64,000 nt of DNA from Betaproteobacteria bacterium (GCA_021732605.1 JAKFUS010000041.1:43119-107118); one strand, 5' to 3'; positions 46,149-56,174 are shown, counted from the stretch's first letter. A program made the numbers and translations. Notes: generated by a model from the letters alone, not told the origin.

Positions 46149-48301
46149 TTATGAAAACCCCACAAGGTAATGACGAAATGAATAAAAAATCAATAAAAAC
46201 AAATACTTATAAAGTAAGACTCGCGGTGGACATCGGGGGAACATTTACCGATGGGCTGGCAGTACTGACACCCGGTGGCCGGATCTGGGTCGCGAAAACG
46301 CTGACCACACCGCGTGATCCGGGCGAGGCGGTGACTACGGTCATGGTCGATCTGCTGCGACAGATTTCCGCAGTGCGCACGGATGCGCTGCCCGAAGTCA
46401 CCGAAGTAGTGCATGGCACAACGCTGGTGACCAACACGCTGATCGAAAGAAAGGGTGCCAAAACCGGGCTGGTGGTGACCAAAGGCACGCGGGACGTGCT
46501 GAGCATCGGGCGTGAGATCCGTTACGAGCTCTATGATCTGAATCTCGAAATTCCCAAACCGCTGGTCCCGGTCGAATTGCGCCTGGAGGTGGACGAGCGG
46601 GTGGATGTCGAAGGCCATGTCGTCACGCCGCTCAGCGCAGCGGAACTGGCGCGGCTGACCGGCGAGGTTGGCCGGCTCGGCGTTGAGGCGGTTGCCGTGT
46701 GTCTGCTGCACGCCTATGTCAATGATGTGCACGAAAAGCAGATTGCCGCGGCCATCAAAAAGCGGTTTCCCGGACTGGCGGTATCGGTTTCCTCGGGCAT
46801 CGCCCGGGAAATCCGCGAGTACGAACGCATGTCGACGACTGCTGCAAATGCTTACGTGCAGCCGCAGGTTGCCGATTATCTGGATCGCCTGGACAGTCGT
46901 GTGCACAAGCTCGCACCCTCAGCACCATTGCGCATCATGGTTTCGAGCGGCGGCTTCACCTCGGGCAAGGCCGCGGCCGAGACGCCGATACTCCTGCTCG
47001 AGTCAGGGCCGGCCGGCGGCGTGCTGTCCGCGCTCAATACCGCGCGCAACGCCGGAATCGATCAGATCCTCGCTTTTGACATGGGCGGCACCACCGCCAA
47101 GGCCTGCGTTGCGGTGGGCGGCGAGCCGTTGATCGCGCACAGTTTCGAATGCGCACGCGTATCGCGCTTCGCGCGCGGCTCCGGGCTGCCGATTCTGATG
47201 CCCAGCATAGACCTGATCGAAATCGGCGCGGGCGGCGGGTCAATCGCGCATGTCAACGATCTCGGTTTGCTCAACGTCGGACCCGAGAGCGCCGGCGCCG
47301 ATCCGGGACCGGCGTGTTACGGCCAGGGCGGCACCGGGGCGACGGTCACCGATGCCGATCTCGTGCTCGGTTATCTCAATGCCGACAACTTCCTCGGCGG
47401 GGAAATGAAGTTGCGCAAGGATCTCGCGCTCGCCGCGTTGCAGAAGCTCGCAACCCGGCTCAAGCTGACGCCCACCGAGGTCGCATGGGGCATCTGCAAC
47501 ATCGTCAACGAAAACATGGCTTCCGCTGCGCGCATCCATATCGCCGAGAAAGGCCATGACCCGCGTGAGTTCGCGATGGTCGCCACCGGCGGCGCGGGAC
47601 CCGTTCATGTTGTGGAGGTCGCGCGAAAACTGCAAATCCCGCGGGTCCTGGCAACGATCGCCGCGGGCGCCGGCTCGTGCCTGGGATTGCTGGCCGCCCC
47701 GGCCCGCGTGGATCGCGCGTGGTCCAGTCCGACGCTGGTGAAGGACATCGACTGGGGGCTTGTCGCGAAGGTCTACGCCGGGTTGCGAGCCGATGCCGAA
47801 GACGAACTGAAATCCGCGGGTGCGGGCGCGGTCAGGCTGCAATGGTGGATGGGCGTGGAGATGCGCTATGCGGGCCAGGGCCATAACGTATCGGTCAATC
47901 TGTCATGGCGCACCATTGATCCCGGCATGGCCGCCGCGCTGCTGAAGGAATTCGAGCGTTGCTACAAACAGCTCTACGGCCACCTGGTGCCGAATGCGGC
48001 GCCGCAGGCCGTGACCTGGCGTCTCACCGGAAGATCGGTGGTAAAGAATCACAAATTCGTCTGGGGTGATACGCGCGTGTCGGCGCGGCCGGTGATGCGT
48101 GGCAAACGCGAAATCTGGCTGCCACTGAAACGAAGATATGCCCCGGTGCCGGTGTATGACCGTTATTCGCTGAAGCCGGGTACGCGCATCAATGGTCCGG
48201 TGATCCTCGAGGAACGCGAGTCGACCCTGGTGGTGCCGGTGGCCGCCGACGTGCGCGTGCTGCCTGATTACACCGTGTCGATCACGATCAAGGAATTCTG
48301 A
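46145..48301 (+). CDS. Hydantoinase/oxoprolinase family protein, HyuA-like subunit
   Basis: RLAVDIGGTFTDGLAVLTPGGRIWVAKTLTTPRDPGEAV; VVHGTTLVTNTLIERKGAKTGLV; FDMGGTTAKACV. Start uncertain; ATG 46178 possible. Confidence 0.93.
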   Translation: MIMKTPQGNDEMNKKSIKTNTYKVRLAVDIGGTFTDGLAVLTPGGRIWVAKTLTTPRDPGEAVTTVMVDLLRQISAVRTDALPEVTEVVHGTTLVTNTLIERKGAKTGLVVTKGTRDVLSIGREIRYELYDLNLEIPKPLVPVELRLEVDERVDVEGHVVTPLSAAELARLTGEVGRLGVEAVAVCLLHAYVNDVHEKQIAAAIKKRFPGLAVSVSSGIAREIREYERMSTTAANAYVQPQVADYLDRLDSRVHKLAPSAPLRIMVSSGGFTSGKAAAETPILLLESGPAGGVLSALNTARNAGIDQILAFDMGGTTAKACVAVGGEPLIAHSFECARVSRFARGSGLPILMPSIDLIEIGAGGGSIAHVNDLGLLNVGPESAGADPGPACYGQGGTGATVTDADLVLGYLNADNFLGGEMKLRKDLALAALQKLATRLKLTPTEVAWGICNIVNENMASAARIHIAEKGHDPREFAMVATGGAGPVHVVEVARKLQIPRVLATIAAGAGSCLGLLAAPARVDRAWSSPTLVKDIDWGLVAKVYAGLRADAEDELKSAGAGAVRLQWWMGVEMRYAGQGHNVSVNLSWRTIDPGMAAALLKEFERCYKQLYGHLVPNAAPQAVTWRLTGRSVVKNHKFVWGDTRVSARPVMRGKREIWLPLKRRYAPVPVYDRYSLKPGTRINGPVILEERESTLVVPVAADVRVLPDYTVSITIKEF

Positions 48302-49839
48302 TGAAAAAAACAAAACTTGACCCGATTACACTGGAAATCCAGTGGAAACGCCTCGTCAGCATGGTTGACGAAGCATCGGCGGCGTTCGTGCGCACCTCGT
48401 TTTCTGTGCTGGTGCGCGAGGCCAACGATTTTGCCGTGGTGCTGACGGATTCGCAGGGCCGTTCGATCGCACAGTCGGTGTTGTCGATCCCGTCATTCAT
48501 CGGTACGCTGCCGGCGACGGTCAAGCATTTCCTCGACAAATTCCCCGCGAAGACGCTGAAGCCCGGCGATCTGATGATCACCAACGATCCGTGGATGGGG
48601 ACAGGGCACATCCACGACGTCAATGTTGCGATGCCGATTTTTCACAAGGGGAAAATCATCGCATTTGCGGCGGTGGTATCGCACATGCCTGACATCGGCG
48701 GGCGCATCCGCAACGCCGGCATCCGCGACATCTACGAGGAAGGACTGCAGATTCCCAGGCTGAAGCTGATCGAAGCGGGCCGGCCGGTGCAGGCCGTGCT
48801 TGAGATGATCGGCCAGAACGTGCGGGTGCCGGAGCAGACGCTGGGCGACATCTGGGCGCAGGTTGCCGCCTGCAAGATGCTCGAGGAGCGCCTGCAACCG
48901 CTGCTGCACGACACCGATCTCGACGCGCTGGGCGCGGAAATCCGCCGCCGTTCGGAGGCGGCGATGCGCAAGGCGATACGCACCGTGCCCGATGGCGTGT
49001 ATCACGCCCAGACGCAGCATGACGGTTTCGAGGAGCCGATACTCATCAACTGCACGGTGACGGTCAAAGGCGAGAGGCTGTCGATCGACTACACCGGTTC
49101 AAGCCAGCAGGTGCCGCGCGCGGTGAACGTGGTGCCCATCTACACCTTCGCCTATTCGGCGTTCGCGGTGAAGGCGCTGCTGTGTCCTGATGTGCCGAAC
49201 AATGAAGGCAGCTTCATGCCGATTTCAACCTCGGCGCCGCTGGGTTCCATATTCAATCCGCGATATCCCGCTGCCAGCGGCGGGCGTGGCATGATAGGCC
49301 ACATGATGGTGCCGGCGATCATGATGGCGCTTGCTGACGTGCTGCCCGAGCGCGCGATTGCCGAAGGCTCGTCAAATTCGTCGATTACCGTCACCGGCGA
49401 GCATCGGGGCCGGCCCTACGCCGCGGTCAATTTCATGAATGCCGGGCAGGGTGCGACCGTACATCGTGATGGATTTACCATGCTGTCGTTCCCGTCCAAT
49501 CTTTCCAACACACCGATCGAAGTGTTGGAGCAGATGGCACCGGTGCGCGTGATTGAGCGCGCGATACGCCGCGGCAGCGGCGGCCTTGGCAGGTACCGCG
49601 GCGGTGACGGGTTGCATTTCGAGGTCGAGGTCGTGGCCGACACGCCGATGATGGCGTCGATGATCATGACGCGGTTTCGCACCGCCCCGCAGGGCATATT
49701 CGGTGGTGAGCCGGGCAGGGTCGGCGCACTGCGGCTGAACGGTAAAACCATAGACCCGGCAGAGCACTGGGTATTGAAAAAAGGCGACCGTGTTGTAATG
49801 GAAACCGCGGGCGGCGGGGGTTACGGCAAACCCGTGTGA
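48301..49839 (+). CDS. Hydantoinase B/oxoprolinase family protein, HyuB-like subunit
   Basis: KLDPITLEIQWKRLVSMVDEASAAFVRTSFSVLVREANDFAVVLTDSQGR; GDLMITNDPWMGTGHIHDV. Confidence 0.94.
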   Translation: MKKTKLDPITLEIQWKRLVSMVDEASAAFVRTSFSVLVREANDFAVVLTDSQGRSIAQSVLSIPSFIGTLPATVKHFLDKFPAKTLKPGDLMITNDPWMGTGHIHDVNVAMPIFHKGKIIAFAAVVSHMPDIGGRIRNAGIRDIYEEGLQIPRLKLIEAGRPVQAVLEMIGQNVRVPEQTLGDIWAQVAACKMLEERLQPLLHDTDLDALGAEIRRRSEAAMRKAIRTVPDGVYHAQTQHDGFEEPILINCTVTVKGERLSIDYTGSSQQVPRAVNVVPIYTFAYSAFAVKALLCPDVPNNEGSFMPISTSAPLGSIFNPRYPAASGGRGMIGHMMVPAIMMALADVLPERAIAEGSSNSSITVTGEHRGRPYAAVNFMNAGQGATVHRDGFTMLSFPSNLSNTPIEVLEQMAPVRVIERAIRRGSGGLGRYRGGDGLHFEVEVVADTPMMASMIMTRFRTAPQGIFGGEPGRVGALRLNGKTIDPAEHWVLKKGDRVVMETAGGGGYGKPV

Positions 49840-49897
49840 CCGGCTTGCCGGGATGTGGCAAGCGGGGAAAATTATTCATTCTTTGAGGGGGTGTGAC

Positions 49898-50866
49898 ATG
49901 AGCAGACTGATCTGCATGGCCGTTTTCACTATCGCCGGTCTGGTTTCTGCCGGAGTGTCAGCGCAAAACTATCCTGTCCGCCCCATGCGCCTGGTTGTCG
50001 GTTTCGCGCCCGGCGGCTCGACCGATGTCACCGCACGCATCATCGCCGACAAGCTCGGCAATGCCCTGGGCCAGCAGGTGATCGTCGACAACCGCTCTGG
50101 CGCCGGCGGCAACATCGGCGCCGACGTTGTTGCAAAATCAAATCCTGACGGCTATACCCTGTTGATGGCGACCACCGGAGTCATGGCATTCAACCATTAT
50201 CTCTATTCCAAGCTGCCGTTCAGCGCGGAAAAAGATCTCGCCCCGGTCACCCAGGTCGGTTCACTGCCGCTGATCCTCATCGTGCCCGCGTCTTTGCCGG
50301 CAAAATCGGTGAAGGAACTCGTGACCATGGCCAAATCGCAGCCCGGGAAATATTCTTTTGGATCTTCGGGTGTCGGTGGAGCGACCCACGTTACCGCGGA
50401 ACTCTTCAAGGCTCTTGCGGCCATCGACATCGTGCATGTGCCGTACAAGGGCAGCGGACAAATGATGACAGACCTGCTGGGCGGCCAGGTGCAGATCGCG
50501 TTTGACCAGATCGCCTCGTCAATCTCACACGTGAAGTCGGGGAAACTGCGCGCTCTGGGCATTACCACTGCCAAACGCTCCACGCTGTTGCCGGACCTGC
50601 CGACCATCGCCGAAGGCGGTGTTACAGGCTACGAGGCGACGTCGTGGAACGGCTTCGCGGTCCGGTCAGGAACGCCACGCCCGGTCATCAACCTTTTGCA
50701 ACAGGAGACGCGCAAGGCAATGGCGGTGCCGGAGGTGAAGGAGAAAATGTACGCACTGGGCATAGAACCCATAGGCAGCACGCCGGAGGAGTTCGCGACG
50801 CACATCCGGGCCGAGCGCGAGAAGTGGATACCGCTGTTCATTAAAATCGGCATCCAACCGCAGTGA
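49898..50866 (+). CDS. Bug/TctC family substrate-binding protein
   Basis: ATG 49898; QNYPVRPMRLVVGFAPGGSTDVTARIIADKLGNALGQQVIVDNRSGAGGNIG. Confidence 0.93.
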   Translation: MSRLICMAVFTIAGLVSAGVSAQNYPVRPMRLVVGFAPGGSTDVTARIIADKLGNALGQQVIVDNRSGAGGNIGADVVAKSNPDGYTLLMATTGVMAFNHYLYSKLPFSAEKDLAPVTQVGSLPLILIVPASLPAKSVKELVTMAKSQPGKYSFGSSGVGGATHVTAELFKALAAIDIVHVPYKGSGQMMTDLLGGQVQIAFDQIASSISHVKSGKLRALGITTAKRSTLLPDLPTIAEGGVTGYEATSWNGFAVRSGTPRPVINLLQQETRKAMAVPEVKEKMYALGIEPIGSTPEEFATHIRAEREKWIPLFIKIGIQPQ

Positions 50867-50957
50867 ATGTTCAGGCATCATTTCCTCTCAAGTGCCCGGG
50901 CAAGCCAATGGAGTTTCCATCTGCAATGCAAGACCATTTTCAGGAAAAGGCGGGGCG

Positions 50958-51938
50958 ATGAGCAAAACATCAGGTGTTGCGGTATTGCTGGTGGTTCTGG
51001 CTGCTGCAGCTGACGTCTCGGCACAGAATCCTGCAGGCGGATTCCCCACCAAACCATTGCGACTGATTGTGCCGTTTCCTCCCGGCGGCGGTAACGATAC
51101 CCTTGCCCGTGTAGTCGGACAGCGCATGAGTGAAGTGGTGGGACAGCAGATTGTGGTCGACAACCGCGGCGGCGCCGGGGGGGTGATCGGTGCGACGATG
51201 GCCGCAGCTGCGGCGCCGGACGGCTACACCCTGTTTCTCGGCAGTCTTGGCAATCTTGCGCACAATCCGGCGCTCAAGGCCGATCTTTCCTACAATCCAC
51301 CCCGTGATTTCGCGCCAATTTCCCTGCTCGCAACTTCGTCGTTCATGCTGGCGGTTCATCCCGGGGTGGCGGCGAAGTCGGTGCGTGATCTCATCGCCCT
51401 CGCCAAGGCCAGTCCCGGCAAGCTCAATTACGCTTCCGCGGGCACCGGCTCATCGCTCCATATGACGGCAGAACTTTTCAAGTATGCGACCGGCACTGAC
51501 ATGCTGCATGTCCCGTACAAGGGCACCGGACCCGCGATCACCGATCTGATCGGCGGACGGGTGCAGCTTATTTTCAGTACCATGCCGCCGGCGTTGCCAC
51601 ATGTGAAAAGCGGCAAGTTGCGGGCGCTCGGTGTCACCAGTGCCAAACGCGTCGCTGCCGCTCCGGATGTGCCGACGGTGGCCGAGGCGGGCGTGGCCGG
51701 ATTCGATGTATCCAACTGGCAGGGCATGTTGGCGCCGGCCAGAACCCCGGGGGCTATTGTCGGCAAGCTCAATCGCGACGTGCTTGCCACGCTCAAGCTG
51801 CCGGGCATGTCTGAGGCGCTTGCCGTGCAAGGCCTGGAATCCGCCGGCGATACGTCAGAGCGGTTTGGTGCTTTGATCAAATCCGAAATCTTCAAATACA
51901 CGCAAGTGGTGAAGGCCGCCGGCATCAAGGTTGATTGA
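50958..51938 (+). CDS. Bug/TctC family substrate-binding protein
   Basis: ATG 50958 after GGCGGGGCG; GGFPTKPLRLIVPFPPGGGNDTLARVVGQRMSEVVGQQIVVDNRGGAGGVIG. Confidence 0.93.
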   Translation: MSKTSGVAVLLVVLAAAADVSAQNPAGGFPTKPLRLIVPFPPGGGNDTLARVVGQRMSEVVGQQIVVDNRGGAGGVIGATMAAAAAPDGYTLFLGSLGNLAHNPALKADLSYNPPRDFAPISLLATSSFMLAVHPGVAAKSVRDLIALAKASPGKLNYASAGTGSSLHMTAELFKYATGTDMLHVPYKGTGPAITDLIGGRVQLIFSTMPPALPHVKSGKLRALGVTSAKRVAAAPDVPTVAEAGVAGFDVSNWQGMLAPARTPGAIVGKLNRDVLATLKLPGMSEALAVQGLESAGDTSERFGALIKSEIFKYTQVVKAAGIKVD

Positions 51939-53156
51939 TGCTGCTGGTTTCGGAGGCCGACGTCAGCCGCGTGCTGACGATGCGTGATGCGGTGGATTGC
52001 GTCGAGCGGGCGCTTGCCGACCATGCGCGAGGCAGCGCCATTGACGTACCCCGTGAACGCACCCGGACCGGATTGGGAACCCTCAGCATCCTTCAAGGTG
52101 CGGCGCCACAAGCCGGGGTGACCGGCTACAAGGCTTATTACGCGACGCCCCAAGGCAGCCGGTCCCATGTTTATCTGTACGATGCCGTATCCGGCGTTCC
52201 GCTGGCGCTGATCGAGGCGAATTTCTTCAACGTGCTGCGTACCGGCGCGGCAAGCGCGGCAGCGACCCGTCATCTGGCGCGCAGGGACGCCACGGTGCTG
52301 GGCCAGATCGGTGCCGGTCGCATCGGCGCCGGACAACTGGAGGGTGTGTGCGCAGTGCGCCCCATCCGCAGCGCGCGGGTATACGCCAGAACACGCGACA
52401 GACTCGAAATGTTTTGCGCGGACATGTCGGAAAAACTCGGCATCGAGGTCTTGCCCGCTGATTCCGCGGCGGATGCAGTGCGCGGCGCCGACATAGTGAA
52501 CGTCATCACCAAGTCAGCTGTTCCCGTGCTCGCCGGCGCTTGGCTGACACCGGGACAACATGTCAATGCGGCGGGAAACAAACAGTCAGGGCCTGTTAAC
52601 CATCATTTCGTGAGATGCGTTGTGACCAAAATCGTCAGTGGCAAGGCGCTTGCCGCAGTTCATATCGAGAATATGGGCAAGGCAAGCAACGCAGCCAGTG
52701 GCGATTTTGGCCTCAACCCGCAGGGACGGGACGATTTGGCCCCAGTGCGTTGTCGCGCCTTCGCTTGTTTGCCAACGGGCAAACCGCGCTCGACGCTCCT
52801 AGCCCTGTGGCCAAATCGTCGCCGTCGCACTCATGAAATGATGGTTAACAGGCCCTAGCCGCCGCGAACTCGATGCCGAAGCCATGCTTCGTTTCGATCT
52901 CGTTGCCGTGGATTCGCGCGACACCGCGCGCAGGGAATGTGGCGAGCTGTTGCCTCTGGTGGAGTCCGGCCATCTGCGCTGGGAATCAGTGACAGAAATC
53001 GGCGAGATTGTGGCGGGGCTGCAGCCAGGACGCGTTTCCGATGAGCAGATCACGCTTTACAAATCTCATGGCATGGCGGTTCAGGATCTCTACGTGGCCG
53101 CCAGGGTTCTCGAGCTTGTCCGGGCGCAGGGGCTCGTCCGCACTTCCGCAGCTTGA
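51935..53156 (+). pseudogene. Ornithine cyclodeaminase/mu-crystallin family gene interrupted by a MITE-like insertion
   Basis: 5' part (to ...LTPGQHVNAAGNKQ) and 3' part (SRRELDAEAMLRFDLVAVDSRDTARRECGELLPLVESGHLRWESVTEIGEIVAG...) are in one consistent protein and frame once 52586-52856 is removed. Confidence 0.88.
52588..52856. mobile_element. MITE-like non-autonomous element, about 269 bp
   Basis: Terminal inverted repeats AGGGCCTGTTAACCATCATTTC (22/22 exact, similarity extends to ~31 bp); no transposase ORF; interrupts a gene. Confidence 0.88.
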
Positions 53157-53266
53157 GCAAAGGCCACGATCATAATTCCATATTATGGTTTTTCGGCAGC
53201 TAGCCTTCATTGAAATTTATTATAACTAATTGTTTTTATTATATAAAATAGAGGACTCACGCTCTG

Positions 53267-53286
53267 ACTGTAATACTGTTGACAGT
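53267..53286. promoter_or_regulatory. Palindromic candidate operator upstream of the GntR-family gene
   Basis: ACTGT-N10-ACAGT (ACTGTAATACTGTTGACAGT), 29 bp before ATG 53315. Confidence 0.4.
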
Positions 53287-53314
53287 TTAATTCACGCCCT
53301 CATACACTCACTCC

Positions 53315-54043
53315 ATGAATGTGACCTCCCTGCGCCAGCGCGCTGATTCCGCCGACACCATAACCAGCGCCGAGCATGCCGTCGAAGTCAGACGCGCCCA
53401 ATCGCTCGTCAGCATCTGTCAGATTGAAATCGAACGCATGATTCTTGACGCCGACCTAGAGATGGGTGCGCGCATCAATGAGCTGGCTCTTGCGGCAAGG
53501 CTGGGCATCAGCCGCGGACCTGTCCGCGAAGCCTGCCGTTCCCTGGTCCAGGCAGGTTTGCTGGAGACCCGCGCCAACCGCGGCTTTTTCGTACGCAAGC
53601 TCACTCAGAAGGAGGTCGTCGACCTCTACGATCTGCGGGCGGGTCTGATGCGGCTGGCCGGCGAACTGGTCGCCCGGCACGTCACTGCCGAACAACTGGC
53701 GAATCTGCGCGACATGGTGAGCGCGATGGATGCGGCCCGAATCAAAGGGGATACAGAGCAATTCCAGAACCTCAATGCGGAATTCCATGCTGCGCTGGTC
53801 ACCGCGACCGACAACCGCCGCCTGGATGAAGTGTACAGGGGGCTCGCCAACGAATCGCGGCTGTTCCGTCGCCGCGGACTCGTTTCAGGACCGGCAATGG
53901 AGTCATCCAACCGCGAGCACCGCGCCATTGTTGATGCGATTGCGAGCCGCGATTCCGCGCGCGCCGCGGCGACCATGGAAAATCACATCTTGCAGGGCAA
54001 AGCCCGTTTCCTCAGCGCAACCGTCGCCGAACTCGTTGATTGA
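53315..54043 (+). CDS. GntR-family transcriptional regulator (FCD domain)
   Basis: LEMGARINELALAARLGISRGPVREACRSLVQAGLLETRANRGFFVRKLTQKEVVDLYDLRAGL. Confidence 0.94.
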   Translation: MNVTSLRQRADSADTITSAEHAVEVRRAQSLVSICQIEIERMILDADLEMGARINELALAARLGISRGPVREACRSLVQAGLLETRANRGFFVRKLTQKEVVDLYDLRAGLMRLAGELVARHVTAEQLANLRDMVSAMDAARIKGDTEQFQNLNAEFHAALVTATDNRRLDEVYRGLANESRLFRRRGLVSGPAMESSNREHRAIVDAIASRDSARAAATMENHILQGKARFLSATVAELVD

Positions 54044-54059
54044 ACGTGAAGACATCCTG

Positions 54060-55040
54060 ATGCCTACCCGCAAATGGCACTGCACCGGTATCGCCACCCT
54101 GGCTGCCCTGACAACACTGTCCGCATTGCCCGCGCAGGCACAGACCCACTATCCTGCACGCGCCATCCGCATCATCGTCGGGTTCGCACCGGCGAGCAGC
54201 AACGACATCCTCTCGCGTTTCGTGGGCTTGAGGCTCTCGGAACGTCTCGGTCAGCAGGTCGTGGTCGACAACCGGCCGGGAGCGAACGGCATCATCGGCG
54301 CCCAGCTCGCGGCCAACGCCAATCCGGACGCCCATACACTGCTGCTGGTGACGACTTCGTACACGATGAATCCGGCAGTACACAAGCTGCCGTTCGACCC
54401 GGTGAAAGCTTTCGCGCCGGTTACGCCGCTCGGTAGCGGCCCGCTCGCGCTTGTGGCCAGCCCCTCTTTTGCCCCGAACAATGTGAAAGACCTGATCGCG
54501 TTCGCCAAGGCCAAACCGGGGACAGTCACTTATGCCACGGCGGGCGTCGGCGGCGTCAATCATTTCGGCTCCGAGTTGTTCGCACGCGTTGCCGGCATAC
54601 GGCTCTTGCATGTGCCTTACAAGGGCGGGGCGCCCGGCTTGACCGATGTAATGGGCGGACAGGTCAACATCATGTTCGGCTCGTTGCCGCTGACCTTGCC
54701 GCATATTCGTTCGGGCAAGGTCAAGGCGCTCGGCGTGAGCAGCTCAAAACGCATAGCCCAGTTGCCGAATGTGCCGACCGTCGCCGAAGCCGGTGCTTCC
54801 GGATACGAGATCAGCATCTGGTGGGGGCTGTCCGCCACCGCGGGTTCGCCGGAGAGCGCCCTCAACCGGCTCAACAAGGAAATCGCATCGATACTCGCCG
54901 AGCCGGAAGCGGGGAAGCGGCTGAGTGATATCGGCGCGGAGCCATCTCCCATGCCGGTGGCCGAATTCAGCAAGTTCGTCAGTGCCGAGATCGGCAAATG
55001 GATGCGCGTTGCCCGCGAAGCGAACATCAAAGCTGACTGA
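54060..55040 (+). CDS. Bug/TctC family substrate-binding protein
   Basis: THYPARAIRIIVGFAPASSNDILSRFVGLRLSERLGQQVVVDNRPGANGIIG. Confidence 0.93.
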   Translation: MPTRKWHCTGIATLAALTTLSALPAQAQTHYPARAIRIIVGFAPASSNDILSRFVGLRLSERLGQQVVVDNRPGANGIIGAQLAANANPDAHTLLLVTTSYTMNPAVHKLPFDPVKAFAPVTPLGSGPLALVASPSFAPNNVKDLIAFAKAKPGTVTYATAGVGGVNHFGSELFARVAGIRLLHVPYKGGAPGLTDVMGGQVNIMFGSLPLTLPHIRSGKVKALGVSSSKRIAQLPNVPTVAEAGASGYEISIWWGLSATAGSPESALNRLNKEIASILAEPEAGKRLSDIGAEPSPMPVAEFSKFVSAEIGKWMRVAREANIKAD

Positions 55041-55051
55041 TTTAAACCCGG

Positions 55052-55087
55052 AATTAGCCCCGGAATCAGCCCCGAAATCAGCCCCGA
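55052..55087. repeat. Short tandem repeat, 12 bp unit AATCAGCCCCGA, three copies
   Basis: AATTAGCCCCGG AATCAGCCCCGA AATCAGCCCCGA read directly. Confidence 0.85.
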
Positions 55088-55112
55088 AATTTACTGCAAT
55101 AAAGGATCTTCA

Positions 55113-56174
55113 ATGAAATTCAGCAACTTTCTGTTTCCTGCCGCGATGAAACCCGAGCAGGACCACCAGATCATCAACGAGACTTTGCGCGAGGGCCAGC
55201 TCTGCGACGAACTGGGCATGGACATGCTGTGGCTGGCGGAACACCATTTCGATGGTATTTGCGCTTATGTCGATCCGGTGAGCTTCGCGGCCGCGCTGGC
55301 GGCCTGCACCAAACGCATTCAGATCGGTTTCGCGGTCGCGCAGATGTCCCTGCATCACCCGATACGCATGGCGGAGCAGATGTCGCTGATTGACAACATC
55401 AGCAAGGGCCGCCTTGTCGTGGGTTTGGGGCGCGGCACCGCCTATAACATCTACGACTATCAAGGCTACGGCATTGATCCGGCGGAAGCCTACGAACGAC
55501 TGGTCGAAGCCGAAGACATCATGATCAAGGCCTGGACCACTGAAAACTTTGAGCATAAGGGCAAGTACTGGAACATCCGCCTGCCGCAGTTGCGACCGCG
55601 GCCTTACACCAGGCCGCATCCGCCCATCGTCCGCGCGTGCTCAGGCGAGGAGGCCATGCTCGGCATGGCGCGCGAAGGGCGGCCGTTTCTGATGAACATC
55701 CAGAGCAACGAGGTCACGAAGCAACGCATGGATCTTTACCGCAAGACCATGCGGGAGTCCGGACACAGCGAGGCCACGGTTGCTCACAGTGTCGAAAACA
55801 CCTGGGTCTGGCGCAATATTTTTGTGGCAGAAACCGATGCCGAGGCGCAGCGGCTTGCATTGCCGGCTTTCGAAGCCCAGCAGGAGTTCCGTCAGGCGAT
55901 GCGCAAAAAGGTTTACCAGGAGCAGGGGCTGTTGCTGAAGCAGGATGCCGGTCCCGCGGCCCGCAACCAGGTGCAGCACTCGATGATCTGCGGATCCCCT
56001 GCCACCGTTGCGGAAGAGATCGCCAAGCTTGACGAGATTGATATCGGCGGCCTGCTGATGGTCTTCCGGATGGGACCGATGCCTTATGCAGTGGCCGAAA
56101 ACAGCATTCGTCTGTTCATGAATAAAGTGGCGCCGGAGTTCAACAAGACCCGCAAGGCGCTTGCGGCGGCCTGA
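55113..56174 (+). CDS. LLM class flavin-dependent (luciferase-like) monooxygenase
   Basis: FLFPAAMKPEQDHQIINETLREGQLCDELGMDMLWLAEHHFDGICAYVDPVSFAAALAACTKRIQIGFAVAQMSLHHPIRMAEQ. Confidence 0.93.
   Translation: MKFSNFLFPAAMKPEQDHQIINETLREGQLCDELGMDMLWLAEHHFDGICAYVDPVSFAAALAACTKRIQIGFAVAQMSLHHPIRMAEQMSLIDNISKGRLVVGLGRGTAYNIYDYQGYGIDPAEAYERLVEAEDIMIKAWTTENFEHKGKYWNIRLPQLRPRPYTRPHPPIVRACSGEEAMLGMAREGRPFLMNIQSNEVTKQRMDLYRKTMRESGHSEATVAHSVENTWVWRNIFVAETDAEAQRLALPAFEAQQEFRQAMRKKVYQEQGLLLKQDAGPAARNQVQHSMICGSPATVAEEIAKLDEIDIGGLLMVFRMGPMPYAVAENSIRLFMNKVAPEFNKTRKALAAA

Noticed and set aside
52884-53156. Independent 90 aa gene
   Set aside because: It is the C-terminal part of the interrupted ornithine cyclodeaminase-family gene
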